Part shown: positions 1 to 8,045 of the stretch, in pieces
How the letters are laid out: every line of letters begins with the position of its first letter
Numbering within the stretch: the first letter of the stretch is position 1
NCBI RefSeq assembly: GCF_001686925.1
Contig: NZ_LVEN01000013.1
Location: 62,001-126,000, forward strand
Length of the DNA stretch: 64,000 nt
Direction: 5' to 3'
Source: Flavobacterium piscis
Lineage (GTDB): Bacteria; Bacteroidota; Bacteroidia; Flavobacteriales; Flavobacteriaceae
Notes under the pieces: model-generated
The model's database searches: none
What the model saw: only the letters and a program-made list of their open reading frames with translations
Told to the model about the DNA's origin: nothing
Program-made: the position numbers and the translations under genes

Positions 1-404
1 AAAAAAGCAAATTGCAATCCGGCATCTGTAGGAACTAAGACAACTTTTAAATTTTCATTAGATTCAAAACCCATAATATTTTCATTCGTTTTCTTCATGA
101 ATGAATAACCTGGAATAAAACTTAAAATACCGTTTTCTAATCTTTCAATTAGTTTCTTTGCATAAGCAGTTCTGGCAACTAAACCAGCACTAATACAAAT
201 GATGAATATAATTAAAATGGCAATAATTTCCTCAATTGCCAATCCTAAAATTTTAACTTTCGGGAAATGACTTATAATTGGAAGTGTGATTTTCTGGATG
301 ATATGATATCCTTTTTCCAAAATTACTAATAATAGTACTAATGGTGCCAAAAACAGAATCCCGCCTAAAAAAGTTGTTTTGATAATCTTTAAAATGCTTT
401 TCAT
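1..404 (-). CDS. DUF502 family membrane protein (3' part outside window)
   Basis: Translating the reverse strand from the ATG at 402-404 gives an uninterrupted 134-codon reading frame that runs off the left edge, so the C-terminus is missing. Two hydrophobic segments are visible (about residues 10-30 and 60-78), separated by a short soluble loop with FPKVKILGL. After the second segment comes the motif RTAYAKKLIERLENGILSFI followed by PGYSFMKKTNENI, which is characteristic of the DUF502 family of two-helix membrane proteins. The molecular function of that family is not established. It lies upstream of nothing obvious in the window; 76 bases separate it from the end of the mevalonate kinase gene. 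Confidence 0.8.
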   Translation of the reverse strand, partial: MKSILKIIKTTFLGGILFLAPLVLLLVILEKGYHIIQKITLPIISHFPKVKILGLAIEEIIAILIIFIICISAGLVARTAYAKKLIERLENGILSFIPGYSFMKKTNENIMGFESNENLKVVLVPTDAGLQFAF

Positions 405-480
405 ATTAAATAACTTTTAGGGTGATGATTTCTAGAAAAGGATATTCAATAAGCCGGATTTTTTTTAAAGAAGTTTAAAT

Positions 481-1419
481 TTAGAATTGGTAAACAACTT
501 CTAATTTATAATCTTTTAAAGATGCTTTAGCACGTTCTAAGTCTTCAGTAAAACCAAGAATATAACCGCCTCCGCCAGAACCGCAAAGTTTTAAATAGTA
601 ATCGTTTGTGTCGATTCCGTTTTGCCAGATTCCGTGAAATTGTTCCGGAATCATTGGTTTAAAGTTGTTTAAAACGACTTTTGACAGCTTTTTAGTATTG
701 GTAAACAACGATTTCATGTCGCCATGTAAAAAGTTTTCTACGCAGGCATCAGTATATTTTACAAATTGGTTTTTAAGCATCGTACGGAAACCTTTATCTT
801 TCAGATTTTCCATAAAGATGTTCACCATAGGAGCCGTTTCGCCTACAATTCCAGAATCTAATAAAAACACAGCGCCTTTTCCGTCAAAACTCTGAGTCGG
901 AATACCAGTTGCTTCAATATTATCTTTAGAATTAATTAAAATCGGAATACTCAAATAACTGTTTAAAGGATCTAAACCAGAACTTTTTCCGTGGAAAAAA
1001 CTCTCCATTTGAGCAAAAATATTTTTTAGTTGTAACAGTTTTTCACGAGTTAAATTCTCTAAAACTGTTATTTTGTGTGTAGCATATTTATCGTAAATAG
1101 CAGCAACGAGAGCACCACTGCTACCAACGCCGTATCCTTGCGGAATACTTGAGTCAAAATACATTCCGGTCTCGACATCATTTTTTAAACTAACCAAATC
1201 AAAAGCTACCAATTCCGGTTGTTCTGTTTGTAAAGTTTCAAGATAAGTTGCAAAACGTTGTAAACTTGCGTTTGATGCGATTGCTTCAGTCGAAGGATCT
1301 TCGATTTTTTTCAATGCACCATTGTAAAAATTATAAGGAATAGAAAGTCCTTTAGAGTCGCGGATGATTCCGTATTCTCCAAAGAGTAATATTTTTGAGT
1401 AAAATAATGGTCCTTTCAT
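481..1419 (-). CDS. Mevalonate kinase-type GHMP kinase
   Basis: A 312-residue GHMP kinase, the length expected for mevalonate kinase, which phosphorylates mevalonate with ATP in isopentenyl diphosphate synthesis. An N-terminal KILLFGEYGII strand is followed by the ATP-loop motif PQGYGVGSSGA at residues 93-103 and, near the C-terminus, the glycine-rich CGSGGGGYILGF motif of the GHMP C-domain. It follows diphosphomevalonate decarboxylase on the same strand, with a 49-codon ORF between them whose stop lies 2 bases before this ATG. No Shine-Dalgarno sequence is present; the start is preceded by an A-rich stretch. The substrate is inferred from the neighbour and family; another GHMP substrate is possible. 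Confidence 0.85.
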   Translation of the reverse strand: MKGPLFYSKILLFGEYGIIRDSKGLSIPYNFYNGALKKIEDPSTEAIASNASLQRFATYLETLQTEQPELVAFDLVSLKNDVETGMYFDSSIPQGYGVGSSGALVAAIYDKYATHKITVLENLTREKLLQLKNIFAQMESFFHGKSSGLDPLNSYLSIPILINSKDNIEATGIPTQSFDGKGAVFLLDSGIVGETAPMVNIFMENLKDKGFRTMLKNQFVKYTDACVENFLHGDMKSLFTNTKKLSKVVLNNFKPMIPEQFHGIWQNGIDTNDYYLKLCGSGGGGYILGFTEDLERAKASLKDYKLEVVYQF

Positions 1420-1421
1420 GT

Positions 1422-1571
1422 TTATTTTATGTCTTTCTTTATTTTATTTGGAGTAGAAGATTTTTTATTTAATCCCTTCTCAAGAATCTCTCGAACTTTT
1501 CTTATGATTATAGGATTGTTACATTCCATAATCAATTTCATTACTTTGATTTTTTCTGCTTTGATGCCCAT
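1422..1571 (-). CDS. Small basic 49-residue ORF between mvaD and mevalonate kinase
   Basis: An open frame from ATG at 1569-1571 to TAA at 1422-1424 encodes 49 residues: a helix-forming front half (KIKVMKLIMECNNPIIIRKV, then REILEKGL) and a lysine-rich tail. It starts 30 bases after the mvaD stop and ends 2 bases before the mevalonate kinase ATG, so translational coupling is plausible. The front half resembles the short helical antitoxin-like proteins common in flavobacteria, but no toxin gene is next to it, and I cannot assign a family with certainty. It may be a genuine small protein, a leftover antitoxin, or a chance ORF in an AT-rich spacer. Confidence 0.45.
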   Translation of the reverse strand: MGIKAEKIKVMKLIMECNNPIIIRKVREILEKGLNKKSSTPNKIKKDIK

Positions 1572-1601
1572 CAATCAAATTTTAATTAAAGATACGTAAA
1601 A

Positions 1602-2690
1602 TTATAATGCAATTGCACCTTCTCCAATTTGGTCGCAAATGTACTGACGATTCTGACAAAATACAACTAATTCGTCCTTAATAAATTGTAATACTTTCTC
1701 GCTAACGTTTTCGGGATAAAGGACATGTACATTTGCACCGGCATCAAGAGTAAAACAAACCGGAATTTGGGTTTCATTTCTAAATTTCCAAATCGCATTT
1801 ATGATCTGCAAAGTATTTGGTTTCATCAAAATAAAATACGGCATCGATGTCATCATCATAGCATGCAAAGTCAAAGCTTCACTTTCGACCACTTTAATAA
1901 ATTCGTCTAAATTTCCACTTTCAAAAATGGCAATTAGCTGATCCAGATTTTCATGTGCCTGAGCAAAACGTCTTTCGGCATAAGGATGATTGTGCATTAA
2001 ATCATGTCCTACAGTACTTGAAACTTGTTTTTCGCCTTTGTCAACCAATAAAATAGTATCCTGATAATTCTTAAAATTCTCATGAATTGTATACGGAAAT
2101 TCAACTCCGTATAAATCAGAACTTCCTTCAATATTCGCCTGATTTCCCCATGCAACAACATTTCCTTTTACACTTCTGCAAGCGCTTCCGGAACCTAAAC
2201 GGGCTAAAAAAGAAGCTTTCTGATAAAAATATTCATCCGTCATTTCCGGATTCAGTACTTTTTCTAAACTCATAAAATTCATTGCCAAAGCTGCCATTCC
2301 AGATGCCGAAGAAGCAATTCCCGAACTGTGCGGAAATGTGTTTTGTGTATCAATCGTAAAATGATAGTCTTTCAAAAAAGGCAGATAAACCTCAATTCTT
2401 TCTAAAAACTTCTGAATTTTAGGTTTGAAATCTTCTTTTGGTTGTCCTTCAAAAAGTAAATCGAAAGAAAAAGTATCATTTGTCGAAGTGCTTTTCTTCT
2501 CAAATCCCACTTTAGTAATCGTCTTGCAATTATTAAGCGTAAAACTTACCGAAGGATTCGCCGGAATTTGATTCTCTTTTTTCCCCCAATATTTTACTAA
2601 TGCAATATTGCTGGGAGCGCTCCATTCAAAATTTCCGTTTTCGATCGTCGAAGTATATTTTTTAGGAATAAAATCAGTTGCTGTAACCAT
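1602..2690 (-). CDS. mvaD: Diphosphomevalonate decarboxylase
   Basis: A 362-residue GHMP-family enzyme that phosphorylates and decarboxylates mevalonate 5-diphosphate to isopentenyl diphosphate. Residues 27-37 carry the family signature SNIALVKYWGK. The phosphate-binding loop FPHSSGIASSASG is at 119-131, the conserved Arg (CRSVKG) is R172, and the catalytic Asp (LDAGANVH) is D316, so all key residues are present. It is the first gene of a minus-strand group continuing into the 49-codon ORF and mevalonate kinase. A TATCTTTG -7 element lies just upstream of the start. It diverges from tspO. Confidence 0.95.
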   Translation of the reverse strand: MVTATDFIPKKYTSTIENGNFEWSAPSNIALVKYWGKKENQIPANPSVSFTLNNCKTITKVGFEKKSTSTNDTFSFDLLFEGQPKEDFKPKIQKFLERIEVYLPFLKDYHFTIDTQNTFPHSSGIASSASGMAALAMNFMSLEKVLNPEMTDEYFYQKASFLARLGSGSACRSVKGNVVAWGNQANIEGSSDLYGVEFPYTIHENFKNYQDTILLVDKGEKQVSSTVGHDLMHNHPYAERRFAQAHENLDQLIAIFESGNLDEFIKVVESEALTLHAMMMTSMPYFILMKPNTLQIINAIWKFRNETQIPVCFTLDAGANVHVLYPENVSEKVLQFIKDELVVFCQNRQYICDQIGEGAIAL

Positions 2691-2707
2691 GAAATATAAA
2701 ATTTTGG

Positions 2708-2715
2708 CAAAGATA
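2708..2715 (-). promoter_or_regulatory. Candidate -7 box (TATCTTTG) of mvaD
   Basis: Read on the minus strand, TATCTTTG matches the Bacteroidetes -7 consensus TAnnTTTG and lies 17 bases before the mvaD ATG. The same octamer precedes the HMG-CoA reductase and rpe genes in this window. I do not see a clear TTG -33 partner at the usual spacing, so this rests on the -7 box alone. Confidence 0.45.
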
Positions 2716-2834
2716 GTTTTTAAATATTTTTACCATATAAGTTATATAAGAAATTATAAGTTTGGCTTTGATTAAAATGAACTTATATGGTTTAAACTTT
2801 CTTTTTAACTATTTTTGACTAAAATTTGAATAGA

Positions 2835-3317
2835 ATGAAATTAAACAAGATCACCAAAATCTTCGTAGCACTAATAATTTGTTTAATGGTTGGGTATTCT
2901 GCAAGCATAGTGACCAGGCCAAGTGTTGAAACGTGGTACCCAACGATTATAAAGCCAAGTTTTAATCCGCCCAATTGGATTTTTATGCCGGTTTGGACGT
3001 TGCTTTATATTTTAATGGCGGTTGCAGCAGGATTGGTTTGGGATAAAATAAAGGAACAAAACCAGGAAGTAAAAGTTGCCTTAGGTTTCTTTTTGATTCA
3101 ACTGACATTGAATGCTATTTGGTCGTATATATTTTTCGGGTTAAAAAATCCCATGTTGGCTTTAATCGAAATTGCACTTTTATGGCTGATGATTTATGAA
3201 ACTTATTTAAAGTTTACAAAAATCAACAAGACTGCGGGTTATTTACTGATTCCCTATATGGCTTGGGTTGCTTTTGCCGGGATTTTAAATGCTAGTATTT
3301 GGTGGTTGAATAAATAG
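2835..3317 (+). CDS. TspO/MBR family membrane protein (tryptophan-rich sensory protein)
   Basis: A 160-residue integral membrane protein of the TspO/MBR (translocator protein) family, which binds porphyrins and related tetrapyrroles in bacteria. The family hallmarks are visible: WYPTIIKPSFNPPNW, then FMPVWTLLYILMAVAAG, with five predicted hydrophobic segments and a Trp-rich distribution (LNAIWSYIFFGLKNP, ILNASIWWLNK at the C-terminus). The frame can be opened upstream at a TTG (2826), but the ATG at 2835 is preferred because it gives the normal family N-terminus. It stands alone, divergent from mvaD and convergent with the gene ending at 3327. Confidence 0.9.
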   Translation: MKLNKITKIFVALIICLMVGYSASIVTRPSVETWYPTIIKPSFNPPNWIFMPVWTLLYILMAVAAGLVWDKIKEQNQEVKVALGFFLIQLTLNAIWSYIFFGLKNPMLALIEIALLWLMIYETYLKFTKINKTAGYLLIPYMAWVAFAGILNASIWWLNK

Positions 3318-3326
3318 AGGTTTATT

Positions 3327-4076
3327 TTAATTTTTAGATTCTGCTTTTACTTTCTTGAACATTTCATTTTTAGCGTACAAAAAATCCATTGTAGTCAATA
3401 CATTATTGTTTTCTATTAGGTGTTTAGATCTTGGGTCGGCATCGCAGAAATCAATAAAAAGATCTTTTTCTTCGGGTTTTAATTTTAAATCGTTAGTAAA
3501 GAAAGAGGAAGGAATAGAGGCCGCTACGAGTTTCTTAAAGCTACTATCCTCAGTTTTTTTCTTGAGTTCTTCTTTCTTATCATTTTTAAATAGATTAAAA
3601 ACTCCTTTTCCCATTCGGGAAAAGTCCATTCCATTTGGAATAGTTCCGTCGTAAACACCCGTGTATTTTTGTAAAGAAGCGGCATCTTTTTCGAATTTTA
3701 CTTTATCCAAATCTTGTTGGGAAATTTTAAATGGCTCAAGTTTCATGTTGGTTACTATAACTTCATCTAATTCTTCAGGTCTTGGAATCATGTTGACAAT
3801 AATATTATTTTTATCAATGTTGTCCTGGGATATTTTTAATCTTGTAAAAAAGTGATTTTTATGAAAGAAAAGTAAACTATCCTTAGGTCTAACCAAAATT
3901 GAAAAGTCTCCTAAATAATCGGTTGTTGTACTGGTTTTGGCTGTTTTATTAATAACTTCTACTTTTTTGAGAGGGAAATTATTAGATAATACCTTTCCCT
4001 GAATTAATTTTTCTGTTTGAGAAATAGAAAGCTGGTACGTTAAAAAAGAAATTATAGTGAGCAATTTTACTTTCAT
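3327..4076 (-). CDS. Secreted CarboxypepD_reg-like protein, copy 2 of a tandem pair
   Basis: A 249-residue protein with a signal peptide (about residues 1-19, ending SISQ) followed by a CarboxypepD_reg-like beta-sandwich: LIQGKVLSNNFPLKKVEVIN, then TTTDYLGDFSILVRPKDSL. The C-terminal half (LKPEEKDLFIDFCDADPRSK, then LIENNNVLTTMDFLYAKNEM) is well conserved with the gene just upstream at 4100-4831, although the middle parts differ. Such proteins are periplasmic or outer-membrane associated; no catalytic motif is visible and the role is unknown. The gap to its upstream paralogue is 23 bases, so they are probably co-transcribed. It converges on tspO. Confidence 0.75.
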   Translation of the reverse strand: MKVKLLTIISFLTYQLSISQTEKLIQGKVLSNNFPLKKVEVINKTAKTSTTTDYLGDFSILVRPKDSLLFFHKNHFFTRLKISQDNIDKNNIIVNMIPRPEELDEVIVTNMKLEPFKISQQDLDKVKFEKDAASLQKYTGVYDGTIPNGMDFSRMGKGVFNLFKNDKKEELKKKTEDSSFKKLVAASIPSSFFTNDLKLKPEEKDLFIDFCDADPRSKHLIENNNVLTTMDFLYAKNEMFKKVKAESKN

Positions 4077-4099
4077 TAGATGTTTTTTTTCAATCTTTT

Positions 4100-4831
4100 T
4101 TAATTTTTAAGTTCCGTTTTCAGTTTCTGGAATTCTATGTTTTTTGCATATAAAAAATCCATTGTTGTTAGGATATTGTTGTGCTCTAAAATCATTTTCG
4201 ATTTAGGATCAGCATCGCATAATTCTATAAATAATGCTTTTTCTTCTGGTTTCAGTTTTAAATCTTTAGTAAAAAAATCTTCCGGAATTGAAGCTGCTAA
4301 TTTTTTAAAATCAACTTTAGAAACTTTCTTTTTGGGTGTATCTTTTTCTTTTTTAAATAAATCAGCAATAAAGCCGCCTACTGCAATAAAATTCATACCA
4401 TTTACAATACTTCCGTCGTAAACTCCAGTATATTTATGCAAAGAAGCAGAAGGGAAAACAGTAGAACCTACACCCGCAGCACCAACATGAGGAAATTTGA
4501 TATTTGTAATTAAAACTTCTTCTAATTCTTCGGGTTTTAAAATCATATTTACTACAAGATCATTTTTATTGAGGTCTGTTTGCGTAAGTTTTATTCTTTT
4601 GAAGAAATAATCTTTCGAGAAAAATATCAAACTGTCTTTAGCATTAACTAAAATGGAGAATTCTCCCAATTCATTAGTGGTGGTACTTGTTTTAGACGTT
4701 TTATTGATTACTTCTACATTTTTAAGTGCAACCGTTTCAGATAAAACTTTGCCCTTTAATAATTTTTCTGTTTGAGAAATAGAAAACTGATAGGTTAAAA
4801 AAGAAATTGTAGTGAGTAATTTTGCTTTCAT
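4100..4831 (-). CDS. Secreted CarboxypepD_reg-like protein, copy 1 of a tandem pair
   Basis: A 243-residue exported protein with signal peptide (ending SISQ) and a CarboxypepD_reg-like domain (LLKGKVLSETVALKNVEVIN, TTTNELGEFSILVNAKDSL) at about 25-100. The middle contains a glycine/alanine stretch (HVGAAGVGST) absent from its partner, then the shared C-terminal module LKPEEKALFIELCDADPKSK with LTTMDFLYAKN. The N- and C-terminal conservation with 3327-4076, against a divergent centre, points to tandem duplication followed by separate selection on the middle segment. The function is not known. It is the first gene of the two-gene unit. Confidence 0.75.
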   Translation of the reverse strand: MKAKLLTTISFLTYQFSISQTEKLLKGKVLSETVALKNVEVINKTSKTSTTTNELGEFSILVNAKDSLIFFSKDYFFKRIKLTQTDLNKNDLVVNMILKPEELEEVLITNIKFPHVGAAGVGSTVFPSASLHKYTGVYDGSIVNGMNFIAVGGFIADLFKKEKDTPKKKVSKVDFKKLAASIPEDFFTKDLKLKPEEKALFIELCDADPKSKMILEHNNILTTMDFLYAKNIEFQKLKTELKN

Positions 4832-4923
4832 CTAGTGGTATTTAGCTGAACGTAAAATTATTAGAATTGTCTTAACGAAAACTTATCGAATCTGTAAATT
4901 CTTGTTAATTCGGATTTTTATAG

Positions 4924-4984
4924 TTTGCAGTCGCAGTCTCAGTTTTCAGTCTCAATCTCATTATGAAAACTGTAACTGAGACCA
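4924..4984. repeat. Inverted repeat of the CAGTCTCAG type
   Basis: The spacer between the CarboxypepD_reg pair and the HAD phosphatase contains short iterations of CAGTC/CAGTTTTCAGTCTC and a matching complementary arm (TGAAAACTGTAACTGAGAC), able to fold into an imperfect hairpin. It lies just after the stop of the minus-strand HAD gene and may act as its terminator. Similar CAGTCTCAG repeats are, in my recollection, common in flavobacterial spacers. Confidence 0.5.
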
Positions 4985-4992
4985 AATACTTT

Positions 4993-5640
4993 TTATAGAA
5001 TTTCAATTAATTCTGAAGCATTGTTGATCACTACTTTTGCTCCGCTTGCTTTCAATTCTTCTTCTGTTCTGTAACCCCAGGAAACCCCAACAGGAAACAT
5101 ATTGGCATTTTGGGCAGTCTGCATATCAATATCAGAATCTCCAACAAAAAGAATTTCTTCGGGTTTAAAATTCCATTTTCTGCTTATTTCTAAAGCTTCA
5201 AAGGGATTTGGTTTTTTAAGTTCTTCAGTACTCAAACCAATTGCAGCTTCAAAATAATCCGGAAATATTTCTGCCGCGATTTTCTTGGTAAGTTCATCGG
5301 CTTTGTTTGAAAATATAGCTAGTTTAATGTTTCTAGAAACTAACTGATCTAGTAATTCAAGAATGCCGTCGTAAGGTTTTGTTTTAATTGTGCAAACTTC
5401 GCGATATTCATTAATCATACAATCAAAGCATATTTCAATTTGTTCATCAGAATTGTTAGTGGCTGGTAACGCTTTGCTGACCAAATTTCGCAAACCGCTT
5501 CCTATAAAATATTGATAAGTTTCGTAAGTATGAGTGGGATAATTTAGACCTGTAAGCACAGTATTCATGGCATCAGAAATGTCTTCTAATGAGTTTACTA
5601 ATGTTCCGTCTAAATCAAAAATAATTCCTTTAAATTTCAT
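4993..5640 (-). CDS. HAD-family phosphatase, phosphoglycolate phosphatase-like
   Basis: A 215-residue haloacid dehalogenase superfamily hydrolase. Motif I is DLDGTLVNSLEDI at residues 9-21 (nucleophile D9, acid D11), motif II is the FSNKAD strand near residue 116, motif III is the Lys in ELKKPNPF, and motif IV is FVGDSDIDMQTA near 164. A helical cap sits between motif I and II, as in phosphoglycolate phosphatase and pyrophosphatase PpaX relatives. The substrate cannot be read from sequence. It lies 4 bases downstream of the BaiN-like flavoprotein gene, so the two are probably one operon. Confidence 0.85.
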   Translation of the reverse strand: MKFKGIIFDLDGTLVNSLEDISDAMNTVLTGLNYPTHTYETYQYFIGSGLRNLVSKALPATNNSDEQIEICFDCMINEYREVCTIKTKPYDGILELLDQLVSRNIKLAIFSNKADELTKKIAAEIFPDYFEAAIGLSTEELKKPNPFEALEISRKWNFKPEEILFVGDSDIDMQTAQNANMFPVGVSWGYRTEEELKASGAKVVINNASELIEIL

Positions 5641-5644
5641 TGTA

Positions 5645-6853
5645 TTATATATTATTGGCTAAAATAAATCCGCTTGTCCAGGCATTTTGGAAATTGAAAC
5701 CTCCCGTAATGGCATCGATATTGACGATTTCTCCGGCAAAATAAAGGTTTTGATGCAATTTGCTTTCCATGGTTTTGAAATTGATTTCTTTTAAATCTAT
5801 TCCGCCTGCAGTTACGAATTCTTCTTTGAAAGTGCTTTTTCCGTTTACTTTAAATTCGGCTTTTGTTAGTTGAGAAACTAAATTCTGCAATTGAATTTTA
5901 GATAAATCAGCCCATTTTGTTTCCGCTTCAATTCCTGACGCTAAAACCAGACTTTCCCACAAACGATTCGGGAAGTCGAAAGGAGATTTTTTCGAAACGG
6001 CTTTTTTGGCGTGTTCCTGTTTTAAGTCTTTCAGGATTTTCTCAGCATCTTCAGGATCAACATCATTTAACCAATTTACATAAATCGTAAACTGATAATT
6101 TTTATCGAATAAAGTACGAGCGCCCCAAGCCGAAAGTTTTAAAATCGCAGGCCCGCTCATTCCCCAATGCGTGATCAGCAAAGGTCCGGTTGATTCGAGT
6201 TTGGTATCTTTTACGTTTACGGTAACTTGTGCCGCAACGCCTGGTAATTCTTTTATTCTTGAGTCTTTAATATTAAAAGTAAATAGGGAAGGGACAGGAC
6301 TTACAATGGCGTGACCTTGTGTTTGAAGCATTTCCCAAATTTTAGGATTACTTCCTGTCGCCAGAACTAGTTTTTCTGTAGCGTAATTTTCGTCCTGCGT
6401 ATCAATTTTCCAGTGATTTTCAGCTTTAAAAATCGATTGTACACTTTGACCCGTTAATACTTTAATACCTAATTTTCCGGTAGCTTCTAAGAAACAATCT
6501 ATTATGGTTTGAGAAGAATTCGAAACTGGAAACATTCTCCCGTCATCTTCAATTTTAAGTTCTACTCCATGTTTTTCGAACCATTCGATGGTATCTCCTG
6601 AACAAAACTGATGAAAAGGTCCACGAAGTTCTTTTTCGCCACGCGGATAAAATTTAACCAGTTCATTCGGTTCAAAACAAGCGTGTGTTACATTGCATCT
6701 TCCACCCCCGGAAACACGAACTTTAGAGAGTACTTCTTTCCCTCTTTCTAAAATGGCAATTTTAAGTTTTGGATTTTTCTCTGCAATGTTAATCGCTGTA
6801 AAAAATCCTGCAGCGCCTCCGCCAACAATGATTATGTCGAAATTTTTGATCAT
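5645..6853 (-). CDS. BaiN/YhiN (HI0933) family FAD-dependent oxidoreductase
   Basis: A 402-residue flavoprotein with an N-terminal Rossmann dinucleotide site (IIVGGGAAGFFTAINIAEKN), the family signature GGRCNVTH at about 50-57, and the C-terminal FAD motif FAGEIVNIDAITGGFNFQNA. Members of this HI0933/BaiN family are putative NAD(P)/FAD oxidoreductases; one branch acts on bile acid intermediates, but most have no known substrate. It starts a short operon with the HAD phosphatase downstream. The first base after the ATG region is AT-rich with no Shine-Dalgarno. Confidence 0.88.
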   Translation of the reverse strand: MIKNFDIIIVGGGAAGFFTAINIAEKNPKLKIAILERGKEVLSKVRVSGGGRCNVTHACFEPNELVKFYPRGEKELRGPFHQFCSGDTIEWFEKHGVELKIEDDGRMFPVSNSSQTIIDCFLEATGKLGIKVLTGQSVQSIFKAENHWKIDTQDENYATEKLVLATGSNPKIWEMLQTQGHAIVSPVPSLFTFNIKDSRIKELPGVAAQVTVNVKDTKLESTGPLLITHWGMSGPAILKLSAWGARTLFDKNYQFTIYVNWLNDVDPEDAEKILKDLKQEHAKKAVSKKSPFDFPNRLWESLVLASGIEAETKWADLSKIQLQNLVSQLTKAEFKVNGKSTFKEEFVTAGGIDLKEINFKTMESKLHQNLYFAGEIVNIDAITGGFNFQNAWTSGFILANNI

Positions 6854-6933
6854 ATTTTATTTTTTTGCCACTTTTTTTTGCCACGAATTGCACGAATTCG
6901 CACAAATTTTAAATCTTGTGGTTTTTCTTTTTT

Positions 6934-6994
6934 GCCACAGATTTTACAGATTAAAAGGATTGGAAAATCTGTGAAAATCTGTGAAATCTGTGGC
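6934..6994. repeat. CACAGATT-type intergenic palindrome
   Basis: Nineteen-base arms, GCCACAGATTTTACAGATT at 6934-6952 and its near complement at 6976-6994, flank a short loop. It sits between the converging transcription unit ends near 7006 and the flavoprotein start. It belongs to the same family as the elements at 7761-8002. Confidence 0.65.
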
Positions 6995-7005
6995 TATTCT
7001 TTTAA

Positions 7006-7683
7006 TTATAATCTATCTGGAAAATCACTGATGATTCCGTCTACATTATAGCTTTTTATTCTTTGAATGTCTTCTTCTTTGTCAACTGTCCAGGGTAAAA
7101 CAAGAAAACCTTTTTCTTGTATTTGTTTTACGTTTTCAGCATTCAATAACTGATAATCGGGATTAATGGCTTCTGCTTGTATTAATTCGGCGAAAGCCAC
7201 AGCTTTATCTATATCTTCTTCTGTTAAAACTCCAATTGCAATATTTGAATTTAGATTTGATGTTTCTTGTAGCATATTCCATTCAAAACTTGAAACGATG
7301 AAATGACCGTAATTCCAGTTTTTATCAGCAATATATTTTTCGATTAATGTAACAACTTTACTCGCAGTTCCTAAACCTTTTAGCTCAATATTGATGAGGC
7401 ATTTTTTGTTTACCAAATCAAATACTTCGTTTAAAGTTGGTATTTGATATTTTTCATCAATTAAAAACGTCTTCAATTCAGCTAAAGAAAAATTGTTTAC
7501 TAAACCTTTGCCGTTGGCTGTTCTGTCGATGGTTTCATCGTGAATGACTATTAGATATCCGTCAGAACTAAGGTGAACATCGAGTTCGATTCCGTCAGCA
7601 TTTAAGTCTAATGCTTTTTGAAAAGACTTTAGCGTATTCTCAGGTTCGTATCCTTTGGCACCGCGATGAGCTATTTTTAGCAT
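7006..7683 (-). CDS. Glycerophosphodiester phosphodiesterase family protein
   Basis: A 225-residue GDPD-family TIM barrel that would hydrolyse glycerophosphodiesters to glycerol-3-phosphate and an alcohol. Catalytic elements are HRG at residues 6-8, the PENT motif (GYEPENT, 11-17), the metal-binding IELDVHLSSDG near 37-47, and VIHDETIDRT about 50-59. The C-terminal half has VLPWTVDKEEDI, then VDGIISDFPDRL, typical of the family end. There is no signal peptide, so it is predicted cytoplasmic. It is flanked on both sides by repeat-rich spacers and appears to be monocistronic. Confidence 0.9.
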   Translation of the reverse strand: MLKIAHRGAKGYEPENTLKSFQKALDLNADGIELDVHLSSDGYLIVIHDETIDRTANGKGLVNNFSLAELKTFLIDEKYQIPTLNEVFDLVNKKCLINIELKGLGTASKVVTLIEKYIADKNWNYGHFIVSSFEWNMLQETSNLNSNIAIGVLTEEDIDKAVAFAELIQAEAINPDYQLLNAENVKQIQEKGFLVLPWTVDKEEDIQRIKSYNVDGIISDFPDRL

Positions 7684-8045
7684 GTATGGAGAGTTTAACC
7701 GTTTAACCGCAAAGGTCGCAAAGTTTTACGCAAAGGTCGTAAGGATTAGATAAAAAGTTAGCCACAGATTAAAATGATTTTTTGTTTCACGCAGATTTTG
7801 CAGATAGAGCAGATTTTTTCAGAATATATTTACAAATAATCTTTAGATATAGATTTTTTAATCTGCATTATCTCCAAAATCTGCGGGAGAAAGATTTTTA
7901 CAAGCTTAATCACAGCAGTAAGAATTAGAAAAAAAAGTTAGCCACAGATTAAAAAGACTAGCGCAGATTTTTAAAATCATTTTAATCGTTTTAATCTGTG
8001 GCTAAAACCTTGCGACCTTTGCGAATGTCTTAGCGTTCGTTGCGG
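7684..8045. repeat. Repeat-filled spacer of 362 bases
   Basis: No gene is seen. The left end carries TTTAACCGCAAAGGTCGCAA (7704 on) and the right end carries the inverted relative (CTTGCGACCTTTGCG about 8009, GCGGTTAA about 8041), so the whole spacer is bounded by inverted CGCAAAGG units. Inside are GCCACAGATTAAAATGA at 7761, the CACGCAGATTTTGCAGAT unit at 7789, and a second CACAGATT palindrome with arms near 7941-7955 and 7985-8002. The CACGCAGAT unit recurs near 59564 after the AraC gene. Confidence 0.7.

Noticed and set aside
665..895. Plus-strand ORF of 76 codons inside the mevalonate kinase gene
   Set aside because: It is antisense to a strongly supported GHMP kinase and has no motif or export signal; it is a shadow.
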